Made by a program: the position numbers and the translations under genes
Shown: positions 1-12,819 of the stretch, one piece after another
Layout: each line of letters opens with the position of its first letter
Numbering within the stretch: position 1 is the stretch's first letter
The notes under the pieces: model-generated
What the model was told of the DNA's origin: nothing
Databases searched by the model: none
Seen by the model: the letters and a program-made list of their open reading frames with translations, nothing else
Assembly (NCBI GenBank): GCA_026826555.1
Contig: JAKSZT010054308.1
Location: 5,598,131 to 5,662,130 of the forward strand
Direction: 5' to 3'
Source of the DNA: Tolypeutes matacus
Taxonomy: Eukaryota; Chordata; Mammalia; Cingulata; Chlamyphoridae
DNA length: 64,000 bases

Positions 1-104
1 ATTGCACAACTAATCTGAACTCAGTGAGCCTCAGTTGCCCATATGCAATAGGAAAAATTATCTCTACCTTGCAGGGCTGTTGAGAATTATCTGATGCCTT
101 AATG

Positions 105-245
105 CCTTTTTTGTTAAATTTTTAATTTTATATTTTTAATAGGTAATGCTTGCACATGGTACAAAATTCAAAAAGTGCAAACAGTGAAATAAATCTCTCT
201 CCATCTTTGTCTTTTAGTCACCATTTCTCTTTCCCTTATGTATTT
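105..245. repeat. L1 3'-end-like fragment
   Basis: AT-rich start followed by a stretch of the type taggtaatgcttgcacatgg and a run of aaattcaaaaag, familiar from old mammalian L1 3' untranslated regions. Edges and subfamily uncertain. Confidence 0.4.
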
Positions 246-731
246 TGGTCCTCACAAAAATTCCTGGGCATGAGGCAGGCAGGTTTAATAACTCTAGTTT
301 CCTGGTAGGGAAACTGAAGCCCCGAGAGCTTAAACAGTGACCTCAGGTTACACAGATGGGAATGGTGAGACTAGAACCCAGGCTCCCTACCTCCTATTTA
401 GTGCCCCCCAGGGTTTTGTACTCCACATTTTACTAAAAGGCATGGTGGGAGATGGACTTCAGGTTGTTGGATCTCAACCCCATTGGAGCAGTGGCTTTAG
501 GGATACAGGCTCCTCTGAGACTCTTAATAAAGCTACAGATTCCCCCTGCCTCACCCCTCACATACACGTAGCCTTGCAGATAATTTCTACTAATAGAAGC
601 CTAAACTATTCCAGTACCTTCTGTATATCCTCAACAAGGTTTGGCTCTGTGGGACTTGTCTAGAGAGCAAGGTGGCACATGCTGGGTGACCTACAAACCA
701 AGTCTGCTCCCCAAGAAGCCTGGAGCCTGGA

Positions 732-865
732 GTCAGAAGATCTGGGTTCTACTCCTGGCCATGGCATTTTCTTAGCTTTGTGACCTTGGGCAAATCCCAA
801 TTTCTCTGAGCTTCACTTGGGGTTGGTGTGATCTGTCCCTAAAATACTGTAAACTAACATTTATA
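732..865 (+). repeat. MIR SINE
   Basis: Shows the MIR landmarks in order: a gagtcagaagatctgggttc block, gtgaccttgggcaaatc, then a degraded cctcagtttcc-type block. Confidence 0.6.
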
Positions 866-1124
866 AGGTCATTTTGCAAAATGTGAAATGATAAACAAAC
901 ATAGATATTATTTCTCCCTGAAAAGCCTGGCAGGGATGAAGAAACTAGAAAGACGTAGACGCATGCTTGGAATTTCGTCCAGAGGCTTGGAGAGTGCCCT
1001 TCCTTCTTGGTCAAGGCTATCCAGCCATGCACCCCCTCTCTGGACTTGGCACCCAGGATCGAGCTCTTATGCACTAGATGCGAGTGCTGATCCATGTAGC
1101 ATGGAGCATCCCCGTCAATGAATT

Positions 1125-1430
1125 ACAGCTCCATATGCTTGTTGTGGTCCAAAGTAAGTGATGATCCCATTATTTAGACATGTCTCATTAAGACATCTGT
1201 AAGATGGAGCCAGCAAACAGCTCGGTAGAATCGAGGCTGCTGCCTGGAAAAGCTTCTCCTCCCTTCCCCCATTCAATAATGATTATGGGAGGTTTTATTC
1301 CTCCCAACAAAAGTGTTAATTAGACATCATTCTGAACAGGGATATTACACAAATGAATTAAACTCAAACCAATCAACAAGCCAGCTCTGTGCTTCAGGTC
1401 CTCTGAACGAGAAGGGAATTGAAGTCAGTA
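1125..1430. promoter_or_regulatory. Candidate conserved noncoding block A
   Basis: About 300 nt with no repeat signature, rich in homeodomain-type cores (ATTTAGA, TTAATTAG near 1317, ATGAATTAAA) and little simple sequence. This texture is typical of conserved intronic enhancers. Conservation cannot be seen from one genome, so this is inference. Confidence 0.25.
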
Positions 1431-1584
1431 ATGGGAAACAAATGGTAGGATGTCTTCCCTAATAGAGAATAATAAGTAGAAAGGTTCCCTTCAGTTCTAG
1501 CACCACTTCTTTGATGGCAGATACCTTTGTCCTCCAACATCCTCTGCCTTGTTATTCCTTTCCCTTTATCCCCTTATCTCTTTC

Positions 1585-1630
1585 CACACACACCCACCCC
1601 CACACACACACCCACCCACAAACACACAGG
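1585..1630. repeat. CA-rich simple repeat
   Basis: Imperfect run of cacacaccc units. Confidence 0.8.
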
Positions 1631-3296
1631 ACTCCTGTCCATAAGACTTGGGGTTAGGATTCCATTCTAATCACTGAAACTTGCTTGGATTGCCCAATGG
1701 ATGGATAGGGATGGAAAGAGACTACCCCTAGGCTGAAGTCTTCAATTCCATTCCCTCTCTGTCACCAATCACTTCTTGTTTTGGGTGAGTCAGTGAACCT
1801 TTCGGAACTATTAGTTTCCTCACAGAAAATAGGGTGTTTACTACTTAAGAGTCCCACTGGTATGCAGTAGGTACTCAATTTGTCAAGCCTCAGTGGCTGT
1901 CTTTTGGAAACTCTTTGTGGCCTGGCAGTGAATTCCTGGCACTGATCGCCCCCTGTGGGCAGAGCGGGAAGAACCAGGGGCAAGAGTTTCACTCCCTGCC
2001 ATTTGAGAGCTCCCGATGGGTTGGGGGAGAGATTACAGAACCTTAAAAAGCCTTTAAAAATGCAAATGAGGACAAGATATGGCAAAACCAGGTATTCAAC
2101 ACTTAGCTGTGGTGGGCACCAAGGGGCTCAGTGGGCTGAAGAGATTGTAGAACAGGGTGGAGAAGTCAGTGGTAGGAATTATTCTCACCCTGGGAAGGAA
2201 GCCGCCAACACAGAGGCCCAGAGAAGCTGGAGAGGATGAGGCAGAGGCTTTGCCTGGCTGAACAGGAAGTGCCCGCCCGGCAGCAGGGAGAGTGAGATGA
2301 GTTTTGTGTGATGAGAGGGCTGGTCGTGTGTGGACTTCCTGAGGACAGGCTGGCTTTGCCCTAGTGCCTCAGGGCCTGGCACCTGGAAGGTACTCAGGTG
2401 GATGTATGAAGTTGGATTTGATGCAGTGGCTTCCCATCCCACTGTCTGTGGGATTAGTAGGAGTCAGAAAGAAATTAAAAGCAGAATTTAAAAAGTAATT
2501 CCCAGTATTGGGAGACAGAGTGGAAGTGTAGAAAAAGAATTCCCAGCAGGTCTTAGAAGAGGTAATCTATGGATAGCCATGCCTTCCTTTAGCTCCAGAT
2601 CACTCTGTCCTCAAGAGTAAGAAATCTACCCCACAGAAAGCACCTTTTTCACCATTTGGTTGTCCCCAATCTCTTTACGAATCCTCCTAGCCTGGGGTGT
2701 GTGTGGGGTGGGGGGAGTGGGTGGGAATCCCTGCTTCCTTTTGAGAGTTTTCCCACCACTCTCCCTTTCCAGGAAACATGTCTTTCCAGAAGGACCTCAC
2801 AGCTCTGGGATTTGGTGCCATTCCTCCACCGAACCTGCTCTTCCTTGCTTTGCAGCTCATTTTAGTGCCTATCCCCACCACTCCCCCAATCAGGAGGTTG
2901 TTTGATTCTTGTCCCAAAGTCTACTGCTGCAGAATGAATCCACTTCCTCTGGTTTGGCCCTTGGCAAGCCGCCACTAGGCACCTTGGAGTTAACACTTCA
3001 GAGATAGAATATGAAGTTTCTTTTCATCCTTCCCTCTTTGATTTTAGGGGCCTCAGTTTCCCAGAGATCTCCTTTCCCAATTTTCATTCTATGTTATATC
3101 CAAGTACTTGGCATTTTCCTCATATCCCTGAAAGCCACACTCTAATAGGATCCTGAGCAATGCCCAAAATAAAGGTGAGTTGTCAAATCTGCTAGTTGCC
3201 CCCCACCTTGACTTTTTGCTTTGCAGGGTGTATGCATGTGCAGGCAAACCCCAGGCGCATGACATTATGGTCCTCTCCTGTCATTTAGTGAAAAGA

Positions 3297-3500
3297 GAGC
3301 ATGTATTAGGAGTCAGAAGATGAGGGTTCAAGTTCATGCTCTCCTATTATTAGTAGCTGTGAGACCTTGGGGAAGTCACTGGACCTCTTTGAGATTCAAC
3401 TTCCTTGGGTTGAGTTCTTGTGGCTCAAAAAATAAAAGGAATATAAAAGTGCTTTGTGAGTTGTAAACTGTTCATCAAATGTAAGTAATTATCATTGCTT
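3297..3500 (+). repeat. MIR SINE
   Basis: gtattaggagtcagaagatg, then gtgagaccttggggaagtca, then a degraded exponent of the 3' part with aaagtgctttgtgag. Confidence 0.6.
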
Positions 3501-3783
3501 GCTAATTCTGTGTTCATACTGTGGTCAGTTATACAAACAGTAGGGGTTGAGAGACAGGAGGTCCTTGTGGATGATCCATTAATTAGGTAACTAGATAGAC
3601 ATATTTTTGGAGACCTGGGGCTTCCCAGTTATTACTGCAAATCACACATTGTTTCTCATCCCACCAGATATGAACGAGTATTTATTTTTCATCAAAGAAG
3701 ATTGAGATATGCTAGGGAAAACCAACATTTGAGTTCTCTCAACTCTGTATTTTCTACCTAACAAATATCTACATTAAACTGGT

Positions 3784-3812
3784 TGTGTGTGTTTTTGTGT
3801 GTGTGTGTTTGC
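3784..3812. repeat. TG-rich simple repeat
   Basis: Interrupted (TG)n run. Confidence 0.75.
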
Positions 3813-4317
3813 ATTATTTTTTAATGTGGTGTTGTTTTTCTTCTTTTTCTTCCATCTTGTAAGGTATGTATCATATCTTGGAATCTAGGAACTAAAGCAG
3901 GAACTCCCTAGTAGGGGCCCTTCCCTTGGCCTCCTGGCTAGGTAGCAATTCAGGTGCCCGCTCCACCTCTTTTAAGGGATCAATTACTTACCACCCATCA
4001 GGTTCTTTTTTCTTTTGAAAGAAAACCTGTTTAGAACTTCCCCCTTGGGACTGGGGCCCCAGGCAGTAAGTATCACAGAGAAGGGAGGTCCAGATGTTGT
4101 GTGCTGACATATAGTTGGAACTGCATTGCTCCATGCCGGCAGCAAGGACTGAGGAGAGCTCTGCCCCGTCTCTCGCACCCTCCACCCGTCAGTGGAGGTG
4201 CAGGGCTCTTGAGGGAGACAAGAGGACCTCGACGTGCATGGTTGGAGGGTAGATACAGAGGAAGGAGGAAAATCAAGCAGGAGAAAATTCCTATATAATA
4301 AGTACTTGCTCTGCACC

Positions 4318-4500
4318 ACTCTGCTAGATATTTCTACTTAATGTTGACCCATTTAATGTAATTCTCATGAAGCCCTGTTAAGTAAGAATTACTAACCCCA
4401 TTTTATCAATGAGGTGTTGAGGTCCAGAGAGGTGAAGATGGAGCTGGGATTCAGACCCAGGCCCATCTGACCCAAAGCCCCAGCTCTATTTACCAGTCGT
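4318..4500 (-). repeat. MIR SINE
   Basis: Reverse-strand MIR order: cccattttatcaatgagg, aggtccagagaggtg, gctgggattcagacccagg. Confidence 0.6.
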
Positions 4501-4569
4501 AATCTTCTGGGGCCTGGTCAGGGCCTCAGAGAACCACTCTGATGAAGAGGATAGCTATGTCCCTGCTGG

Positions 4570-4956
4570 ATGGAGCCCATGTGGCTCAATACTCTGCAGC
4601 AGAATAATAAGAATAGCTGGTCGTTTGGAAGATTTTTGCCAGTCTATATTCTAGTAACACTACTGCCAATAATTCGGGAGGGGCGTGCCTTTGCAGAGAC
4701 ATTTTACCACCCAAAGTTCCAAAAACTTACAAAGCCAACAGAACTGCCACAGAACCCTGCAGAACTCTACAGAGCCAAGAGGGGCTGGTGTTTTGAATGG
4801 GGGATTTACACATTGACAGAGTTTACAGTTGGTCCGCAATTCTCAACAAAGGCAGAGGACCAGAATGTGGACAGAGACTTCCCTAAACCAACAATGAAAA
4901 CCAAGGATACTGGGGATAATCGGAAAGGATTGTGGCTTATTTGTTTTTTGATATAG
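4570..4956 (+). other. Unexplained 128-codon open frame in intron 1
   Basis: An ATG-started frame of 128 codons in a stretch with no repeat signature that I recognise. The product would start MEPMWLNTLQQ and be Lys/Pro-rich in the middle. I recognise no domain. No splice or polyadenylation context supports it, so it is most likely chance or an unrecognised old insertion. Confidence 0.12.
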
Positions 4957-5021
4957 AAGGAACCTTGGGTTTTGACAAAATCGCACAACTCAGATATCAG
5001 TCACCCAGACTATAATGCAAA

Positions 5022-5037
5022 TGGCGCCCCCTGGAGC
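5022..5037 (-). promoter_or_regulatory. CTCF-like motif
   Basis: On the reverse strand it reads gctccagggggcgcca, containing the CCAGGGGGCGC core of the CTCF consensus. It stands in otherwise CpG-poor AT-rich DNA, which makes the match stand out. Confidence 0.45.
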
Positions 5038-6019
5038 ACAAAATCATGTCATCGAATTTCAAAATTTTTACTTATTCATTGATTTTTAAAAAAAATTCCA
5101 GACTTATTTTCTGGTTCTCACTCATCCAGATGGATACTGCGGTGAACTATTAGAACCCCAAGTATACGTATCAGCCAGAGGTGTTTCAGGCCAGTTAATG
5201 GGTATTTTAGGTGGTTTGGGGAGCCGTGCTGGGATGAAAAATTCACGGCTTCTTTACAGATTGGGTCATGGGGAGGCATGTTTGATGCCCAGGTAATAGA
5301 ATAGAGAGTGCTGGGTAACCTATATTTACATATGATGAGGAACTTGGAGAATGAGAACAATCAAAGAGGCTTCCTGGACCTCTCTAGGCTTAGGACCTCT
5401 CTAGACCTGCAAGGAGAGTGACAGGCTTCACGGAGGGCAGGATGGTGCGTGTTCCCCATGAGGCACAGCCCATGCGAGGGAAGCGGCTTCATGATGGGGG
5501 ACAGCCATCCCACTGACCCTGGAGCCTGGGGAGCCCCTGGCAGTCCTCTGGAGCTGATGACCTCCACTGTAAAGGGAGGGGGTGGGCTGCACAAGCTCAA
5601 AGACCTCCTGCCGGCTTTCAGATGCTCTGGTCTAAGACTTGAATCGGAGAAGGCTGGGAGATTTGGGGTAAAGAGCTGTGGGCTGGAGAAGAAAGAGTGT
5701 GTAGAGGGACAGACCAATGAGGGTGGTCACACAGGAGAGAGGACTGGAGGTGGGGACGGGGGGTTGGGGCTGTGTGGCCTTGCTCTGCTGCTTATTGGAG
5801 AAGCCTCAGTGAGTCCGAGTCCGCTGTGAGCATTGGGCTTCACTTGAGTGGGGCCTCGGCCAGTTAAAGTCCCAGCTGTGCCCTTGAGGACCTCCTCAGT
5901 CTCCTTTAGCTCTTCTATGGTAGAGAAAGCCAAGAGGATTCTCTGGGGCCCTCTGACACCGTGCAGCAAGGAGTTCAGATTTGGACACCTGGGCTCAGCT
6001 CCTGATTCTGCCAGACTAG

Positions 6020-6155
6020 CTTTGGCTCTTCATTTGTGATAGGGATTAGTCATATATCTTCTTCTCAGTGGGTTGTGAACATTAAATGAATCCATGTCTA
6101 TAAAGTGATTAGCAGAGTCCTCGGCATACATAAGCGTTCAATAAATGGTTATTGT
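6020..6155 (+). repeat. MIR SINE, 3' part
   Basis: Has gtgaacattaaatgaatcc, gtgattagcagagtcctcgg and taagcgttcaataaatgg, the end of the MIR consensus. Confidence 0.55.
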
Positions 6156-6681
6156 TAATTGTTGTTAACTATCCTCACAATCCCTATTTGCACCTCCCAT
6201 CCTCCAGGAAACCTTCTCCCATTAGACTCACAGGAGTATCTGCTGAACCTGGGCTCTTGCAGCCCAGCTTTGGTGTTCCCGGGTAGCTGTGGGCTGCTTG
6301 TGCCGAGGGTCCTAGGAACGTGGTCTCCAGGACAGAGGCCCATCTCCTCTTCTTCCTAGCTCTCTCCTCTGGGCTCAAGGAGATTCTTGCCCCCAGGACA
6401 CAGAGGCTGCGCTCTGGGGAGCCTGACTGATTGCCTTCCTGTAGCTTACCCATTTGCTTGCTAGGAAACAGTTCCAGGCTTTGGGTCAGCTAGACACCAG
6501 GCAGAACCAGCATGCCAGCTGCTCAGCGGCTCTAGTTGAGTGGGGGCCTGGCTCTGTGCCCAAAGACCTTCCTGGGAGGCTCTCTTCGGGCCTGCCACGC
6601 ATCTGCCTGGCAGGTGGCGGTGCAGAGACCCCATCCATTCTCCTGTGTGTGAATGGAGTCCTGTGCATCCATCCTTTTTGT

Positions 6682-6890
6682 CATTAATTCAGCAAATATT
6701 TACTGAATCTCTGCTCTCTGCCAGGCACTCTTCTAGACCCTGGGAATCCAGCAGCGATCGAGGTAGACAAGCCCTCTGCCCTCGTGTAACTGGAAGGGCC
6801 TGGGTTAGTGTTTGTGGGAGTGGGTAGAAGACAATAAGCAAATAAACAAGGACATTTCAACTAGTAATAAGCATTATCTTGAAAATAAAA
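6682..6890 (-). repeat. L2 LINE 3' end
   Basis: Reverse-strand L2 tail: cattaattcagcaaatattt, ctctgccaggcactcttcta, then acaataagcaaataaac. Confidence 0.6.
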
Positions 6891-7479
6891 CAGGTGATAT
6901 GGAAAAGACCAACATCTTCTAGTTCCTTACCGTTTAGGACATTCTCTTTTTAAAGGAATACTTCTTGGCATATAGTAGGGAAACTGTTTTTAGCCCTCAG
7001 AGATCTCCTGGACTGAACACAAATAGGGTTCCAAAGGGTCAGGGGACAAGTGAAAATTCCTATGTCCTGTGGAAGAAACAGTAGACTAATCCACTGGAAT
7101 ATAAGCACCATGGGATGCTGTTTTGTTTTTTTGCTCTAACTTCAGAATCTAGAAGAGTGGTACATAGTAGGTGCTCTATAAACACCGATGGGCTCCAGAG
7201 GGCTGAACTAGGATTAATGGATGTGGACATTATGGAGAGGCAGAGCTCCACAGATGACAAAGGGACAATTTTTGATAGCCAGAGCTGCCCAGCAGACAGA
7301 AAGGGTTGCTTTGTGAGGCCAGGAGGGTTCAGGAAGAGCTGGGACAGCCACATGTTGGGCATGCTGACGCCTTCTGACGTAGAGGGACATTGGGCAAGGT
7401 GACCCCCACTGTACCTTCCACCACTGAGGAGCTGCCATTTCCTCACCACCCCTTCCCAGGCCCAGCCTGCTTGGTGTCG

Positions 7480-7770
7480 CATCACAAATGCCCAGACTTT
7501 GCTAACAATGCCTGCGTCTTGCTCGCAATAGAATTGTCCACCAAGAGGAGCCCTGACTGCTCAGCAGTAAAAGGGAAAATCACTTGGAAATATACTACCT
7601 TTTACCGACCCTGCAGCTCTGTACTCGTTTTATTTTTCTGTATCAAATTGCCAGCAGTAAAATTGCTGGATGCACGGCATGTGGTGTTTGCTTCCTTTAT
7701 GGCCCCTCATTCCCACAAGTTGGCCAGGGGAGAAAACAATTAGCGGCATTGGCCGCAGTTGCAGGCTGGA
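7480..7770. promoter_or_regulatory. Candidate conserved noncoding block B
   Basis: Repeat-free stretch with mixed composition, several isolated CpGs (gtcgcatcac, gctcgcaatag) and AT-rich factor-like cores (gagaaaacaattagcggc). Inferred from texture only. Confidence 0.25.
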
Positions 7771-8433
7771 GGACATGAGAGCAGCAAGGGCTAAGCAGAA
7801 TGTGGGAACCAGGCGGACTGGGGTGACAGGGTGGGGTGGCAGGACCAGCCGGCACGTGTGTTGCCCTTTGACTGGATTCCCCCACCCCATGGCCCACAGC
7901 AACTCATCAGGCTGTTTTCCCTCCAATTGCCCAAATTGTTCTTGAAGTTGCTGTCTCGGGAGGACCTCTTCTGCCTGAGCACAGCGATTCCCCTTTCCTC
8001 CCCACTCTTTTGCGTCTCTAATGGGCCTGCGATGTAAATACAGTCTGGTCATGTATTGATTTTCTATTTCTGAGCCTTCTTTCCAAATGGCCTAGACGTT
8101 GCTACCTGAGTTGGTATATGTCGGTCTCAGGGGGAATTCCCAGAAGGCAGGGGACGTGTCTGTCTTGTTCTTTATAGGGAGTTGTGCTTGTCACCTCTGG
8201 GTGGTGGTTGTTATGTTTTTTGGTTTGTTTTGATGTGTTTGGTGTTTTGTTTTTTGGCAACCATGCCATCTCCTTGAGGGCTGTTGATTTGCTTATAAAG
8301 CGAGCTCCAAAGAAGAGACAGTTGATGCACAAGGGGCTGTCCTGCTGGGAGCACGAGACTGGGTTTCCCTCGTGGTTTTTTCCTCTCGACACTTCCTCCA
8401 TTACTGCTCATGCCTGGGGGAGTGATGTAACCC

Positions 8434-9215
8434 TCAGTTCATTCATTCATTTGTTCATTCATTCATTCTCTCACTTATTTGTTGGATTAACCACATTTTT
8501 TGAGTATCTTCTATGAGTCAGTTCCTGGGCTGGACCTCCGGGGATGTAAATTTAAGTAAGAACCAGCCTCTAACCATACATTGTCTAAGAGAAGAAGCAG
8601 ACATGGGCCTATAAATACAGTAAAGTATAGCAAGTAAGCCCTAGGATAGAAGGGGAAGGTGGTAAGGTGAGATGGAGAAGAAGAGCTGGGACTTGAGTCA
8701 GACACTCCTGTTTCAAATCCCTACTCCAGCTTTGACCAGCTTTGTGACCTACCTGACCCAAGTATAGTGGAATGCTAATGTCACCCTCCTAAGCCTGTGG
8801 TGAGGGAGAATTAAATTAAATAACACATAGTCACTCTGTAAATATGGATCCCTCCTCTCAGGTGTCAGGGAGAATATAAAAAGGAGTGACTCACTTTGCC
8901 CAGGGAAGTTTAGGAGGGCTCCACAATGGAGGTGGTTTTCCAGCTTGATTTTACAGTTTCCCAGGTGAAGATGGAGGGCAAGAACATTCCAGAAAGCATT
9001 TTTTTAACCCCAGCCCTAGTAATGAAAAGGCCAGCCTATTCAGAGAAGGAGGGTGGGAGTATGTGCTGTGGGGTGAGTGGTAGGAGAGAAGGAGAGGAAG
9101 GAGGTCCTTAGTGTGGCCGTGAAGCGCCTGGAGTGCCCAGCTAAAGAATTTGAAATTTATTGTAAACGGCAGGGACATAAGGGAGGATTTTAAGCAGTAA
9201 GTGATGTGAATTTTT
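8434..9215 (-). repeat. L2 LINE interrupted by a MIR
   Basis: Starts with attcattcatttgttcattc and the L2 landmark ttgagtatcttctatgagtc, continues with the gaggaagtttaggag/aacattccagaaagcat region and ends near gggaggattttaagcagtaa. A forward MIR (about 8690-8850, gagtcagacactcctgtttc) is inserted in it. Edges estimated. Confidence 0.55.
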
Positions 9216-9327
9216 TTTTGTATTTTCGCATAATAATTCTGGGGGGCAGTGTGGAAGGGGGAGTGGAGCCAGGAAAAGACAGTAGAGGGGAGTGGAGCAG
9301 AGCTGGGAGAGACTACAGACAGTCATT

Positions 9328-9720
9328 CAAACAAACGTTTATTGAGCAGTTGTTATGTGCCAGGCAGTCTATGTCTATGGGGATACAAAGATGAATTAAA
9401 TGGGATCCCTGGGGGAGTTAGATAAATAGAGAACACAATAAGTGGTGGTAAGAGTTATGCTAGAGGGAAGCAAGGCCCAGGAAGCCGAAAGGAGGGACAG
9501 CTAATAATGAAGGCTGGACAAACAGGACACACCGCCTGAGGTGTCATTCACACAGACAACAGGTAAGGTGGTCCTGGTATTGAAATTGTCCAGGAGACAG
9601 AGAATACAGCTTGAACCACAGGAGGGACACTTCGGAAGAGGAAATATTTAACTCAAAAAGGCATTCTGCAGTTAGAATTGGCAAGTCGATTTAAGATAAG
9701 GATTGAAGGAGAGGGAGGAG
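9328..9720 (-). repeat. L2 LINE 3' end
   Basis: Contains caaacaaacgtttattgagc, ttgttatgtgccaggcagtc and downstream L2-like sequence. Degraded after about 9500. Confidence 0.5.
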
Positions 9721-10548
9721 TCCAGATCCCCTGGGGCCAGTCCTGAGATTCATGTTTCTCAGGAGAAAGGCACGCTCCTAGAACCTTTCATGGAAGGGAT
9801 TAGAAGGCCCAGGCTTCTCTGTTGGAGGAACCTCACCCAAGGGGGCCCGACCAGGAGATTGGGCTCTTTGCACTGCTGCTGAGCCTTAATTCTCCTTAAC
9901 CCTGAGAAGATGATTTCTCTCCACCTGCCTTTGGACTCTCCTGCCCCTCTCTTCAGAGCTCTATGTTAATCCCTATTCAGAAAATTCTGACTCAAATCCC
10001 AACTCCATTAATGACCTGCGAACACGTGTGGCCTCTCCTCTGAGATGGGATAATGGCGGAAAGTGCTTTGCCAGTGTTAGCAGCCATCACTGTGGGCAGC
10101 AGGGGGCTTGGATGGAGCTGAAGGGAATGGCTTTGGTGAGCTGGAGATGGGGACGAGGGTTGGATAGTCTATTTCAGAATTTCTTTCTGGGGAAGGAGGT
10201 GAGAAGAACATAGTTGACTTCAGAAATTCAAGGGTCTTCATGGAAGCTCAGAGAACTTGCTGGGCTGTCCAGCACTTCCAGAGTTTGGGATGGGGGTTGG
10301 GGGCATGGAGTGAGGGCAGGGAGAAGAAGATACCTCCTTAAAACCAGAGGACGGAGGCAGACCCAGGGCTGAGGGTCTCTGCACTTAGTCAGGTGGTGGT
10401 ATAGCCTTTCCCCAAGGGGATGTGTTTGTGTCTACGTGATTCAGAGACAGTTGGTAACTGAACAAGGTTTTCAGGTGAACATGTAGATAAGGGAGGCCCA
10501 GCCTGTATGTTCAGGGCATGGGGGGCTATCGCAAAGAGATCTTTTTTT

Positions 10549-10762
10549 TTTCCCAATTCTATTTTATTAGAGAAGTCATGGGTTTACAGAACAGTCATAC
10601 ATAAAATACAGAATTCCCATATGCTACCCTATTATTAGCACCTGGCATTGGTGTGGTACATTTGTTACAAATGGTGAAAGCACATTTTTATAATTGTACT
10701 ATGATCCATGGTTTAACTTAGGGCTCACTGTGTTGTGCAGTTCCACGGATTTTTTTTTTATG
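10549..10762. repeat. L1 3'-end-like fragment
   Basis: ctattttattagagaagtca, gggtttacagaacagtcata and ggtacatttgttacaaatgg, ending at a T-run. This resembles an L1-family 3' end common in mammalian genomes. Edges approximate. Confidence 0.5.
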
Positions 10763-10794
10763 GAAAGAATCTTTAACATGGGACCAGAAGCCAT

Positions 10795-11160
10795 GTATTT
10801 CATCCTTGACTATGCTATTACCGCATTCTCTGTTACCTGAGCCTCAGTTTCCACGTGTGTATTATGGGAGTCTAGTCCCTCCCTCCCAGGATTATAATGA
10901 GATGAAGTGAGGCTATGGAAATGAAAGCCCTGGATAATCTGCAAAGCACCACACTGCTATAACAATAGCAACCATTATTACTTAGCTCACTAAGTGCCAG
11001 CTTTACATATGCATATTACCTCGTTAAATCTTCACAACAACCTGAAGTAGGTACAATTATTCCCCGGTTTTGTGGATGAGAAAATGGATGTGCAGAAAGG
11101 TTGTGCAACTTTCCCAGATTGTCTGGCCCTGGCCTGTGCTCTTAATCCCTTGCTCCACTG
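10795..11160. repeat. Two MIR SINEs in opposite orientation
   Basis: A forward MIR (about 10795-10985, cctgagcctcagtttccacg) is followed by a reverse MIR (about 10970-11160, ctcactaagtgccagctt, tggatgagaaaatgg). The pair is tail to tail. Confidence 0.55.
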
Positions 11161-12094
11161 TCCCTCCCTGTGGTGAGGTATTATTACACCAGACCATTAT
11201 TCAGTGATTGGGCTCTCCAGCACCTATAGTAAGGAAGTGCACAATGGGGAGAGAAGGCCTTGAGAGACACATTGGGACAGGCTAAAGCTGGGAAGAGTCC
11301 ATGGAAAGCTCCTTTAAAGATAAAATTGGTGTCACCAGTGTAAGATATCGTCGTGACTGGCTGGCACCTTGCCTCCTCTCACATGGAGGCGGAGGAATGA
11401 TGCCACCTCTCCCCCTTCTGCTCATATTTACCTCCACCCTAAGCTTGCCCTGGCCCCTTCTGCACTCCTCCCTTCCCCCGACCTGTGGCCTCCACCCCAG
11501 CCGGGATCAGATATGGCCTTTGTCTTTCTGCCTGGCTGCGCCTTTTCAGGGGATAAAGGCTTCTGTGTCTGGGAACACTGATAGTTCAGGGGAGCCTGAG
11601 GGCCAGCCCCAAATAAATGCCTCTCTTCTCCACCCAGTTGCCACTTCTCTCTGTCACCTTCCCCTAGCTGGGGTACCCCATTAGAGTACGTTCCAGAGGG
11701 TGTGGAGAGGACTCCAGCTTTCCTGAGCCCCTGCTTATGGGGAGAGGGGGAAACAGAGCGGAAAATGGGCCTTCTGGAGAGGCACCGGGAGGACATGGTG
11801 GGGTCCAGTGGTGACAGGAGCTGTGAACTGCAGTATTGGGCTTGGCGCCTCCCCTGCTCTCCTGCTCTCTCCACTCACTCCCACCAAGACCAGCTTTGGG
11901 GGTGCCAAAAGGGGCCAGGACTCCTGGCAGCTAGTGCCTGTCAGGTGGTGGGGGCTCCTCTGAGGATAACTGTGTGCTCCTTCCCAGAGGAGTGAAGGCA
12001 CCCACTCTTAATGAGCTTCAGGTGAGTTGAGAACCATAGTGTGGATGGCAAAAAGACTAATGCAATTTTTTGTTACTTTATAGTCATAATTATT

Positions 12095-12450
12095 GCTAAT
12101 AGCTACTATTTACATAGCATTTACTAAGGCTAAAGCATTTTAGGTTAACTGATTTTTACAGTCACATTTTGTAGATGAAGAAACTTGAGGCTCAGAGGGG
12201 TTAATTCACTTGTCCGTGGTTGCATTAGTATTGAGGTAACACAGCATTGAAGTCAGGATACATAAAAAAGACCCAGTATTTAATCCAATGTTTCATCTTA
12301 GCTCTGCAAATTACTAGCTTTGTGACTTTAGGCAAGTTACGTAACTTCTCTTAGTCTCCACAATTCCATCTCTAAAATGGGGGTAATAATATGGAATTAT
12401 GGTGTGGCAAGGATGATTCAATGAGACCAACCACATAAAGTGCCAAGGTC
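12095..12450. repeat. Two MIR SINEs in opposite orientation
   Basis: Reverse MIR about 12095-12260 (tagatgaagaaacttgaggc) then forward MIR about 12290-12450 (gactttaggcaagttacgta, ctctaaaatgggggtaataa). Confidence 0.6.
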
Positions 12451-12819
12451 AGTGGCTTGGACATTCATTGATTCGTTCATTTGGAAAATGTGAATTAGAG
12501 GCCAACACTATGCTAGATATACAAAAGTGAGCAAGATGGGCTTTTGAAAACAAGCAAGATCTGCAAGCGTGATGAGTGCCATATATAGGAAGCATTACAT
12601 AAAAAGCTGCTATTAAAAAGGTGGCAGAGCAGGAGATGAATCCACTTCTGCCTGCTTCCAAAGCTAGAGGGATGAATGTCCAACCTGACTGCTTCCGGGC
12701 TTAATGGAAAGTCCTCGATGGGGGAGCGTCTGTCCCATTCTGGACACCTACTTTAATGGAAAGTGGACAAACTGGACTTCCCTGGAGGAGGACAGTGGCA
12801 AAGCTCCTAGAAATCATAG

